A stretch of DNA of 41,848 bases from a bacterium (GTDB lineage Bacteria; SZUA-79; Acidulodesulfobacterales; Acidulodesulfobacteraceae). Both the position numbers and the translations under genes were made by a program. The notes beneath the pieces are model-generated. The model made no database searches, was not told the DNA's origin, and was given only the letters and a program-made list of their open reading frames with translations. Position 1 is the first letter of the stretch; each line of letters begins with the position of its first letter. The stretch lies in contig JAJYRF010000011.1 of NCBI GenBank assembly GCA_021794255.1, forward strand, positions 1-41,848, in the 5' to 3' direction. Shown here piece after piece: positions 35,787-41,848 of the stretch.

Positions 35787-36044
35787 ATGAATGACTTATT
35801 TATAGGATTGCAAAAGATGGATATTAAAAATTTAAATTTAATTGAAGAGAAGATTGTTCTTTTAAAAAATGCATTCGAAAAAATAAAAAATGAACGTGAC
35901 AGATTATTAACGGAGGTAAAAATTAAAGATGAGGAAATTGATATATTAAACAATAAAATAAAAGATATTGAAACTGAAAACGATATGGTTATAAAAAAAA
36001 TTGATGATATTATAAATAATTTGGAAAATATTAATTTAAATTAA
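35787..36044 (+). CDS. short coiled-coil protein, ZapB-like
   Basis: An 85-residue, almost entirely helical, heptad-patterned protein (LIEEKIVLLKNAFEKIKNERDRLLTEV followed by further Leu/Ile heptads). It is 24 bases upstream of zapA. A small coiled coil in front of zapA is typical of ZapB-like division proteins. Sequence similarity cannot be proven for such composition, so the function is inferred from context. Confidence 0.68.
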   Translation: MNDLFIGLQKMDIKNLNLIEEKIVLLKNAFEKIKNERDRLLTEVKIKDEEIDILNNKIKDIETENDMVIKKIDDIINNLENINLN

Positions 36045-36068
36045 TTGTATAGTTTTTATAAATAAAAT

Positions 36069-36353
36069 ATGAATGATGTCGTAGAATTAAAAATATTAAA
36101 TCAAAAATATTTAATAAATAGCGATAAAACTAAAAAATACTTAGAAGAATTGGCAGCTTATATAAATAATAAAGCAGATGAAGTATCTAAGAAGACTAAA
36201 TCCGTTGATTCCTTAAATATTGCTGTTTTAACGGCTCTCAATATAGCTGATGATTATCTTTCTATGCAAATGGAAACAAATAATGAAAGCAAAAGAGTGT
36301 TAGACAAAGTAAATAATATATATAAATATATTTCCAATTCGTATAACGATTAA
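36069..36353 (+). CDS. zapA: cell division protein ZapA
   Basis: Crosslinks FtsZ filaments at the division ring. At 94 aa it has an N-terminal beta-hairpin region (VVELKILNQKYLINSD, the ZapA entry with the usual nucleic-like V-x-I-x-G-x-x-Y pattern, here NQKY), the EELAAYINNKADEVSKKTKS helix, and LNIAVLTALNIADDYLSM followed by a C-terminal coiled coil. The zapA - 6S RNA - 5-formyl-THF cyclo-ligase order downstream is a classical bacterial synteny and supports the call. Confidence 0.9.
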   Translation: MNDVVELKILNQKYLINSDKTKKYLEELAAYINNKADEVSKKTKSVDSLNIAVLTALNIADDYLSMQMETNNESKRVLDKVNNIYKYISNSYND

Positions 36354-36523
36354 CCTGTTTAAAGTAAAATAAAATTTATTTTAAAGAGAAAAACATATTA
36401 AGATTATAATATATAGTGTTATTTAAAGTATTTTCTTTCGCATAGGGTTTTTATAGTTTTCTAGTTTATTTTGATTTTATAGTTTATTTTAATAATATTA
36501 TAAGTGCATATTTTATTTTGTTT

Positions 36524-36706
36524 AACCCTGCGGTGTTCGATTGGATTATTAAAATTGACCCAACAGTTGGATAGATTGGGATTGTCCCTAATTTTCTCAA
36601 TGGAAACAAATTTAAATATTTGATTCCTAACGATGATTATTATATGATTACCACCTTATTTAAATAGGTCCAATTTTATCGTCCATTCGGCACATGTGGG
36701 GTTTTA
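36524..36706 (+). ncRNA. ssrS: 6S RNA (ssrS)
   Basis: 6S RNA mimics an open promoter and sequesters the sigma-70 holoenzyme. It sits between zapA and the 5-formyl-THF cyclo-ligase gene, the standard ssrS position. The ends form the closing stem: CCCTGCGGTGTTCG (36526-36539) against CGGCACATGTGGGG (36688-36701), with several G-U pairs. The next long helix is TGGATTATTAAAATTGACC (36542-36560) against GGTCCAATTTTATCGTCCA (36667-36685). An inner hairpin has GGGATTGTCCC (about 36578-36588), with single-stranded stretches on both sides as in the central bubble. The length, about 180, is typical. It is clearly richer in G/C than its surroundings. TTTT follows the 3' end. Exact ends are approximate. 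Confidence 0.85.
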
Positions 36707-36832
36707 TTAAATCCTTTTAAATTTATTTTCCTTTTTTCTGTTCATTTCTTAAAAATCATCAATTAAATAAAATGCAATAAAACTAATTTTTTTAAATATT
36801 TAGTTGTATTTATTCAGGTTTGTCTAATTTAT

Positions 36833-36994
36833 ATGTACTCAAAAATATAAATAAACGAAAACGTTAAAACGTAAAAAACTTACATTATTATTTAAGTTTG
36901 TATAAATTATATGTACTCAAAAATATAAATAAACGAAAACGTTAAAACGTAAAAAACTTACATTATTATTTAAGTTTGTATAAATTATATGTAC
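36833..36994 (+). repeat. 78-bp tandem repeat duplicating the start region of the 5-formyl-THF cyclo-ligase gene
   Basis: Two full copies and the beginning of a third have a 78-base period. atgtactcaaaaat occurs at 36833, 36911 and 36989. The first two are followed by a TAA stop after MYSKI; the third is the real gene start. The unit includes acgaaaacgttaaaacgtaa, which holds the small palindrome aacgtt. Confidence 0.97.
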
Positions 36995-37573
36995 TCAAAA
37001 ATTGCCGTCCGACAGGAGATGATATATAAAAGATTAAGTTTAGACAGCGAAGAAATTGTTTATTTTAGTAATATTATTTCTGACAAAACATATTATTTTA
37101 TAAAACAGAAGTCTATTAAATCCGCTGCTTTTTATATGAGCATGAAAAATGAAGTTAAAATTGAGCTTGTTATTGATAAAATAGTAACTGAAAATATAAA
37201 AATTTATTTACCGTATTGTAAAAAAAAATCTAATATTTGTTTTTACAAATTTAAAGGAATAGATAATCTTATTAAAGATGATTATGGAATATTATCTTCA
37301 AAATGTGGTCGAAAAACAGATATTAATGAAATTGACGCTTTTTTTGTTCCGGGCGTCGCGTTTGATATATCAGGTAATAGAATAGGCTATGGAAAAGGAT
37401 GTTACGATAAAGTTTTGGCTAAATCAAAAATGGATTCTATTTTTGTAGGTATATGCTATAATTTTCAAATTTATAACAGAAATGAAATTGAAATTACGCA
37501 AAATGATATTAAAATGCACTATTTAATATGTGAAAGCGGGATTATTAATTGTTCCGACTATAATTTAAAATAA
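36989..37573 (+). CDS. fau: 5-formyltetrahydrofolate cyclo-ligase
   Basis: Recycles 5-formyl-THF to 5,10-methenyl-THF with ATP. At 194 aa it begins MYSKIAVRQEMIYKRLSL (the family's R-x-x-x-K/R-R entry). YMSMKNEVKIE and YLPYCKK are followed by the signature VPGVAFDISGNRIGYGKGCYDKVL. It lies directly after 6S RNA. Its start codon is the third copy of a 78-bp tandem repeat, and no Shine-Dalgarno is visible. Confidence 0.92.
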   Translation: MYSKIAVRQEMIYKRLSLDSEEIVYFSNIISDKTYYFIKQKSIKSAAFYMSMKNEVKIELVIDKIVTENIKIYLPYCKKKSNICFYKFKGIDNLIKDDYGILSSKCGRKTDINEIDAFFVPGVAFDISGNRIGYGKGCYDKVLAKSKMDSIFVGICYNFQIYNRNEIEITQNDIKMHYLICESGIINCSDYNLK

Positions 37574-37655
37574 ATACAACAAATACATTATTATTTTATA
37601 TTAATTAATAAAACTTAGACTAATACTTTCAAATAGATAAGGAGAAAATAATATA

Positions 37656-39209
37656 ATGGCAGAAGTTATTATAGTTTTAATTAGCGCCGTAATTTTTTTT
37701 ATAGGCGGATTTTTTGTAAATAAATTAATTGAAAATATTTCATTAAAAAAAAGTCAGTTTAAAGCAAAAGATATTATTATTGATGCAGAAAAAAAGGCAG
37801 AGGAAATAAAAAAGGATACTTTATTAAATACTAAAGCCGAAATCATAAAACTAAAAGAAACTGCAGATGAAGATATCAAACAAAAAAATCAAGAATTAAT
37901 AAGGCTTGAAAAAAGAGTTACGGCAAAAGAAGACAATTTGGATAAGAGAGTAGATATTATTGAAAGAAAAGAGGTTGATATTTTAAGAAGAGAAAAAATC
38001 TTAATGCAAACAGAAAAATCTATTTCTGAAAAAGAAAAAAAAATTGAATCAATTTTTAAAGAAAAAACCTATGAACTTGAAAGAATATCAAGTTTGACTG
38101 TTATTGAAGCCAAAAATGAATTAATTAATTCAATTATAGATGAAGCAAAACATGAAGCAGCTAAATCTGTCAGAAAAATAGAAGACGAAACTAGAGAAAT
38201 CGGCGACAAAAAAGCTAAAGAAATTATTGCTACCGCCATTCAAAGATATGCAGGCGACTATGTCGCAGAAAAAACCATATCTTCGGTTCCGCTGCCGAGC
38301 GACGATATAAAAGGAAGAATTATAGGCAGAGAAGGCCGCAATATTAGAGCGTTAGAGGCTGCAACGGGGGTTGATTTTATAATAGACGAGACTCCTGAAG
38401 CCGTTGTTCTTTCTTCTTTTAATCCCGTGAAAAGAGAAATTGCAAGACTGTCTCTTGAAAAATTGATAGCTGACGGCAGAATACATCCTGCGAGAATTGA
38501 AGAAGTTGTTGCAAAAGTTGAAGAAGAACTTAATATGGCTATGAAAGAGGCGGGAGAACAAGCTACATTTGACGTAGGGGTGCATGGTATCCATCCTGAA
38601 ATATTAAAATTGCTCGGAAGGCTGAAATACAGAACAAGCTACTCTCAAAATGTCTATAATCATTCTATTGAGGTAGCATTTTTATGCGGAATTATGGCCT
38701 CCGAATTAGGCATAAATGTCAAACAGGCAAAAAGAGCAGGGCTATTACATGATATCGGAAAAGCGGTTGACCACGAAGTTGAAGGTTCTCATGCTATAAT
38801 AGGGGCTGAAATAGCAAAAAAATACGGAGAGTCTCCGAAGGTTGTCCATGCAATAGCGGCTCATCACTATGATGAAGAACCAAACAGCGTTCTTGCAATT
38901 TTGGTTTCTGCCGCCGATGCATTAAGCGCCGCAAGACCAGGGGTTAGAAAAGAAATGTTTGAAACATATGTTAAAAGACTTGAAAATTTAGAAGCTATCT
39001 CAAATTCTTTCGCAGGCGTGGCAAAAAGCTATGTTATACAAGCAGGAAGAGAAGTCAGAGTGATTGTACAGAGCCAAAATGTTTCGGATGACGATTCTGT
39101 TATGCTCGCTAAAGATATTGCTAAAAAAATTGAATCTAATTTGCAATATCCAGGACAGATAAAAGTATCTGTTATCAGAGAAACAAGGGCAACAGAATTT
39201 GCCCGATAA
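37656..39209 (+). CDS. rny: ribonuclease Y
   Basis: A membrane-anchored endoribonuclease that starts mRNA decay. At 517 aa it has an N-terminal membrane helix (residues 2-24), a long coiled coil (about 28-190), a KH RNA-binding domain (about 205-270, with [29 protein letters not shown]), and an HD metal-dependent phosphodiesterase domain (about 325-425; [35 protein letters not shown]). The length matches the family. AAGGAG lies 11 bases before the ATG. ymdB follows after 11 bases, as in Bacillus. Confidence 0.97.
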   Translation: MAEVIIVLISAVIFFIGGFFVNKLIENISLKKSQFKAKDIIIDAEKKAEEIKKDTLLNTKAEIIKLKETADEDIKQKNQELIRLEKRVTAKEDNLDKRVDIIERKEVDILRREKILMQTEKSISEKEKKIESIFKEKTYELERISSLTVIEAKNELINSIIDEAKHEAAKSVRKIEDETREIGDKKAKEIIATAIQRYAGDYVAEKTISSVPLPSDDIKGRIIGREGRNIRALEAATGVDFIIDETPEAVVLSSFNPVKREIARLSLEKLIADGRIHPARIEEVVAKVEEELNMAMKEAGEQATFDVGVHGIHPEILKLLGRLKYRTSYSQNVYNHSIEVAFLCGIMASELGINVKQAKRAGLLHDIGKAVDHEVEGSHAIIGAEIAKKYGESPKVVHAIAAHHYDEEPNSVLAILVSAADALSAARPGVRKEMFETYVKRLENLEAISNSFAGVAKSYVIQAGREVRVIVQSQNVSDDDSVMLAKDIAKKIESNLQYPGQIKVSVIRETRATEFAR

Positions 39210-39220
39210 TAAAAATTAAT

Positions 39221-40012
39221 ATGAGTATTGAAAAAATTTTATTTATAGGCGATATTATAGGAAAACCGGGAAGAATAGCGGTCCAAAATTTTTTGCCCGC
39301 TTTAATTAAAGAATATAATCCAGACTTTATTATTGTTAACGGTGAAAATGCGGCGCATGGTATGGGTATAAATCCAACCATAGCAAAATTTTTATTTGAT
39401 ATGGGCATTGACGTTATTACGTCAGGGAATCATATTTGGGATCAAAGGCAGATAATAGGCTATTTACCTGGAGAAAAGAGACTACTCAGGCCTGCTAATT
39501 ATCCTTCGGGAGTTCCCGGCTTTGGTTACGGAATATATATGTCTAAAAGCGGAAAGAAAATAGCCGTAATAAATCTTGAAGGCAGAGTTTTTATGAAAGG
39601 ATTAAGCGATTCTCCTTTTACGGTTTCAAAAAGTATAATTGAAAAAATTAAAGATAATACAGATGTTATAATTGTAGATTTTCATGCTGAAGCAACATCC
39701 GAAAAAGAAGCGCTTGGTTTTTATCTTGACGGCGAAATTTCTGCATTAATAGGTACGCATACGCATGTTCAAACGAATGACAGTATGATATTGCCTAAAG
39801 GAACGGCATATATCAGCGACGCAGGAATGGTAGGTTCAAGGTATTCCGTACTGGGAACTCAAAAAGAGATAGCGGTTAATAAATATTTGACAAATATGCC
39901 GGCGAAGTTTATTCCCGAAGAAAATAATATAATGCTTAACGGAGTTTTTATAATAGTGGATGCAGATACAAAATTAAGTATATCTATTGAAAAAATAAAC
40001 ATTGATATATAA
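39221..40012 (+). CDS. ymdB: YmdB-family metallophosphodiesterase
   Basis: A binuclear metallophosphoesterase; in Bacillus YmdB hydrolyses 2',3'-cyclic nucleotides and interacts with RNase Y. At 263 aa the metal ligands are in LFIGDIIGKPGR, VNGENAAHGMG, TSGNHIWDQ, VDFHAEATSEKEALG and GTHTHVQTND. The paired position right behind rny supports a role in RNA turnover. It is complete and of normal length. Confidence 0.94.
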   Translation: MSIEKILFIGDIIGKPGRIAVQNFLPALIKEYNPDFIIVNGENAAHGMGINPTIAKFLFDMGIDVITSGNHIWDQRQIIGYLPGEKRLLRPANYPSGVPGFGYGIYMSKSGKKIAVINLEGRVFMKGLSDSPFTVSKSIIEKIKDNTDVIIVDFHAEATSEKEALGFYLDGEISALIGTHTHVQTNDSMILPKGTAYISDAGMVGSRYSVLGTQKEIAVNKYLTNMPAKFIPEENNIMLNGVFIIVDADTKLSISIEKINIDI

Positions 40013-40038
40013 AAATGTATGAAAAAATAGATTTCAAT

Positions 40039-40160
40039 AATAAAATAATATAATAACGTCATAATTTTGTTTGTATTTTTAATAAAATAATATAATAACG
40101 TCATAATTTTGTTTGTATTTTTAATAAAATAATATAATAATGTCATAATTTTGTATCTTT
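40039..40160 (+). repeat. 42-bp tandem repeat (about 2.9 copies)
   Basis: The unit starting aataaaataatataataacg is repeated at 40039-40080, 40081-40122 and partially at 40123-40160 (with one C/T difference). It lies between ymdB and tyrS and is not part of a supported gene. The minus-strand frame it opens is a by-product of the repeat. Confidence 0.95.
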
Positions 40161-40208
40161 TTTATTTATTTTTTAGTAAGGTTATATAAAATATTAAAAA
40201 GTAAATAA

Positions 40209-40258
40209 AAATTTATTTATTTATTTAATTAATTAATTAAATAAGTAAATAAATAAAT
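40209..40258. terminator. AT-only palindromic hairpin upstream of tyrS
   Basis: ATTTATTTATTTA (about 40211-40223) is complementary to TAAATAAATAAAT (about 40246-40258), with an AATTAATTAATT centre. It could terminate ymdB transcription. Just before tyrS the 13-mer attatagacatat is present twice in tandem (40279-40304). Confidence 0.4.
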
Positions 40259-40308
40259 ATTAAAGAAATTTAAAAAACATTATAGACATATATTATAGAC
40301 ATATTTAG

Positions 40309-41739
40309 ATGAATAAAAATCAAAAAAATATTGATTTATTAATAAACGAACAGATTAAAGCCATAAAACGCGGTTCAGTTGAGCTGATTAAGGAAGATGA
40401 ACTGTATGAAAAATTAAAATTTTCAATACTTAACAATATTCCATTAAAGATTAAAGCCGGCTTTGACCCTACTTCGCCCGATATTCATCTTGGACATACT
40501 GTTTTATTAAATAAATTAAGAGTATTTCAAGAATATGGACATGAAGTTTTTTTTATTATCGGCGATTTTACTGCAATGATAGGAGACCCGACCGGAAAAT
40601 CAGAAACAAGAAAGCCGCTCCCTAAAGAAACTGTGCTGAAAAATTCTAAAACATATAAAGAACAGGCTTTTAAAATATTAAAAAAAGATAAAACCAAAAT
40701 ATTATTTAACAGCTGGTGGCTATCAAATATAAGACTTGATGAATTTATCAAAATTTCCTCAAATTATACCGTTGCAAGAATGCTTGAAAAAGATGATTTT
40801 GAGAAAAGATTTGCCGCCAACAGACCTATAGCGGTACATGAATTTATATATCCGCTGCTGCAGGGATATGATTCTGTTTTTATAAAGGCTGACTTAGAAT
40901 TGGGAGGCAATGATCAAAAATTTAATTTGGTTGTAGGCAGAGAACTTATGAAAAGTTTTAAGCTGAGCCCTCAGACGATTATGACTATGCCTTTATTGGA
41001 AGGGCTTGACGGAATCAATAAAATGAGCAAATCATTAGGAAATACAATAGGAATATTTGATGAACCAAACGATATGTTTGGAAAGATTATGTCTATTTCA
41101 GACGAAATGATGCTGAAATATTATGAATTATTAAGTTCTATCGCAGTTAACGATTTTAATAAATTAAAGGAAAATATTAAAGAAGGTTTAAATCCGCTTA
41201 TTGCGAAAAAAAAATTGGCTGAAGAAATTATAGAAAGATTTCATGGAGTAGAATCGGCGCATAGAGCTTTAATATACTTTGAAGAAGCTCATCAAAAAAG
41301 AATAAATCCCGAAGATATTGAAACAATAAGTATTGATATTAAGGAATGTATGATAAAAACAAACGGCAATATAAATTTTGAGGAAAAAATTTTAAGCGGT
41401 GATAATAATTTATATATCAATATAATATCGCTATTAAATAGTATTAACGCGGCGGCGTCAAACAGCGATGCAAAAAGACTTATAAAGCAAGGTGCCGTTA
41501 AGGTAAGGCTCGGCGGTTTGGAGGCGAAAATCCACGATATAAAAAAAGATGCAATCTCAAATGTGGAAAATTTTAAAAAGTTAGAAACAAATAATGAAAA
41601 AAATAATTCAGAAGAAAAATTATATAAAGAAAACGAAATTAAAATAAATTCTGACGTTTTGCAGCTCCCTGATTTTATAGATGAATTTGTTATAAAAATA
41701 GGAAAGAAAAAAATATATAAAATTAAAATAAATTGTTAA
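40309..41739 (+). CDS. tyrS: tyrosyl-tRNA synthetase
   Basis: A class I synthetase charging tRNA(Tyr). HLGH (residues 60-63, the HIGH motif) is in GFDPTSPDIHLGH; IIGDFTAMIGDPTGKS follows, with HEFIYPLLQGYDSV, LGGNDQKFN, and KMSKS at 238-242 (GINKMSKSLGN). It is the TyrZ-like form with HxGH/KMSKS. An S4-like RNA-binding domain is at about 360-476 (NAAASNSDAKRLIKQGAVKVRLGG), interrupted by an Asn/Glu/Lys-rich segment at about 420-445. At 476 aa it is longer than the typical 400-430. No Shine-Dalgarno is seen. Confidence 0.96.
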   Translation: MNKNQKNIDLLINEQIKAIKRGSVELIKEDELYEKLKFSILNNIPLKIKAGFDPTSPDIHLGHTVLLNKLRVFQEYGHEVFFIIGDFTAMIGDPTGKSETRKPLPKETVLKNSKTYKEQAFKILKKDKTKILFNSWWLSNIRLDEFIKISSNYTVARMLEKDDFEKRFAANRPIAVHEFIYPLLQGYDSVFIKADLELGGNDQKFNLVVGRELMKSFKLSPQTIMTMPLLEGLDGINKMSKSLGNTIGIFDEPNDMFGKIMSISDEMMLKYYELLSSIAVNDFNKLKENIKEGLNPLIAKKKLAEEIIERFHGVESAHRALIYFEEAHQKRINPEDIETISIDIKECMIKTNGNINFEEKILSGDNNLYINIISLLNSINAAASNSDAKRLIKQGAVKVRLGGLEAKIHDIKKDAISNVENFKKLETNNEKNNSEEKLYKENEIKINSDVLQLPDFIDEFVIKIGKKKIYKIKINC

Positions 41740-41756
41740 CAAATCATTAAAAAAGC

Positions 41757-41785
41757 TTGACATAATTTTAACCGTATAATATACT
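41757..41785 (+). promoter_or_regulatory. consensus sigma-70 promoter at the window end
   Basis: TTGACA at 41757-41762 and TATACT at 41780-41785 with an exact 17-base spacer, then a transcript start near 41792. It is the best-matching promoter in the window. It is followed by repeated cagttaaa elements (cagttaaaaa, cagcagttaaa, cgcagttaaa). The gene it drives lies beyond the window; the strength suggests a stable RNA or another highly expressed unit. Confidence 0.75.
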
Positions 41786-41848
41786 TGTAAAACACTTCGA
41801 AATATGGCAGTTAAAAACAGCAGTTAAACGCAGTTAAAAAAGCCAGCA

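Noticed and set aside
36535..36546. gttcgattggat as a tRNA T-arm
   Set aside because: No acceptor, D or anticodon arms fit around it; the stretch folds as 6S RNA.
36833..36988. CRISPR-like or mobile repeat array before the cyclo-ligase gene
   Set aside because: Units are directly adjacent with no variable spacers and contain the gene's own start, so this is a tandem duplication.
39859..40146. Minus-strand frame with repeated MTLLYYFIKNTNKI units
   Set aside because: It is created by the 42-bp tandem repeat and the antisense of ymdB; no Shine-Dalgarno and no family resemblance.

Overview
This is a very AT-rich, gene-dense bacterial chromosome segment, with GC-poor codons, many Asn/Lys/Ile-rich proteins and A/T-only spacers. 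The gene set points to a Gram-negative (diderm) anaerobe-like bacterium: a Pal lipoprotein, an Mla/MCE lipid transport set, SelA plus a selenocysteine-containing SelD, a split archaeal-type glutamate synthase next to an HdrB-HdrC fusion, a short cobalamin-dependent methionine synthase, and a RACo-like corrinoid activator. Deltaproteobacteria in the broad sense (Desulfobacterota or a relative) is my best guess from gene content. It is an inference, not a sequence match. Nothing looks like a prophage, IS element, CRISPR array or integrative element, and no tRNA or rRNA gene lies inside the window.

Layout. 1-3727 (minus strand): dnaJ/cbpA-like, cbpM/MerR-like, bioB, ruvX and mltG (cut by the window edge). 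3897-6655 (plus): a RmlC-like cupin, bioF and bioC. 6744-7438: pal (minus) with terminator hairpins. 7439-8415: an AT-rich gap holding a compact transcription unit with a promoter, a structured 5' leader, a very strong Shine-Dalgarno and a 34-codon peptide gene ending SCYS. It ends at a TGA that could be selenocysteine and is followed by a strong terminator. 8416-10318: gatD (minus), a glyoxalase (plus) and queF (minus). 10982-24266 (plus): murI, a metH-type gene, murT, a small SMR/EmrE-type membrane protein, recO, selA, an HNH nuclease, mlaE, mlaF, mlaD and selD. 24451-27840 (minus): rlmN, a RACo-like protein and a PAS/degenerate GGDEF protein. 28163-30446 (plus): cbiC/cobH, a lytic transglycosylase and pgsA. 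30537-35621 (plus): hdrBC fusion, glutamine amidotransferase, glutamate synthase core and GXGXG domain. 35787-41739 (plus): zapB-like, zapA, 6S RNA, 5-formyl-THF cyclo-ligase, rny, ymdB and tyrS. The window ends with a consensus promoter.

Functional themes. (1) Peptidoglycan: MurI makes D-glutamate, MurT/GatD would amidate it on lipid II, and MltG and an SLT transglycosylase remodel the wall. (2) Biotin: BioC, BioF and BioB. (3) Corrinoid metabolism: CbiC, a MetH without its reactivation domain, and a RACo-like ATPase that could supply that function. (4) Selenium: SelA, and a SelD that needs its own product; the true SelD start is 23205 and an in-frame TGA lies at 23253. (5) Nitrogen assimilation: a split glutamate synthase with a probable Fe-S electron-transfer partner. 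(6) RNA: RNase Y, YmdB, RlmN, QueF and 6S RNA.

The most unusual points are the candidate selenopeptide locus at 7916-8310, and a recurrent pattern of short tandem duplications. Several of these duplicate a gene's own translation start (pgsA, 5-formyl-THF cyclo-ligase), and others insert in-frame pentapeptide repeats (bioB, RACo-like).
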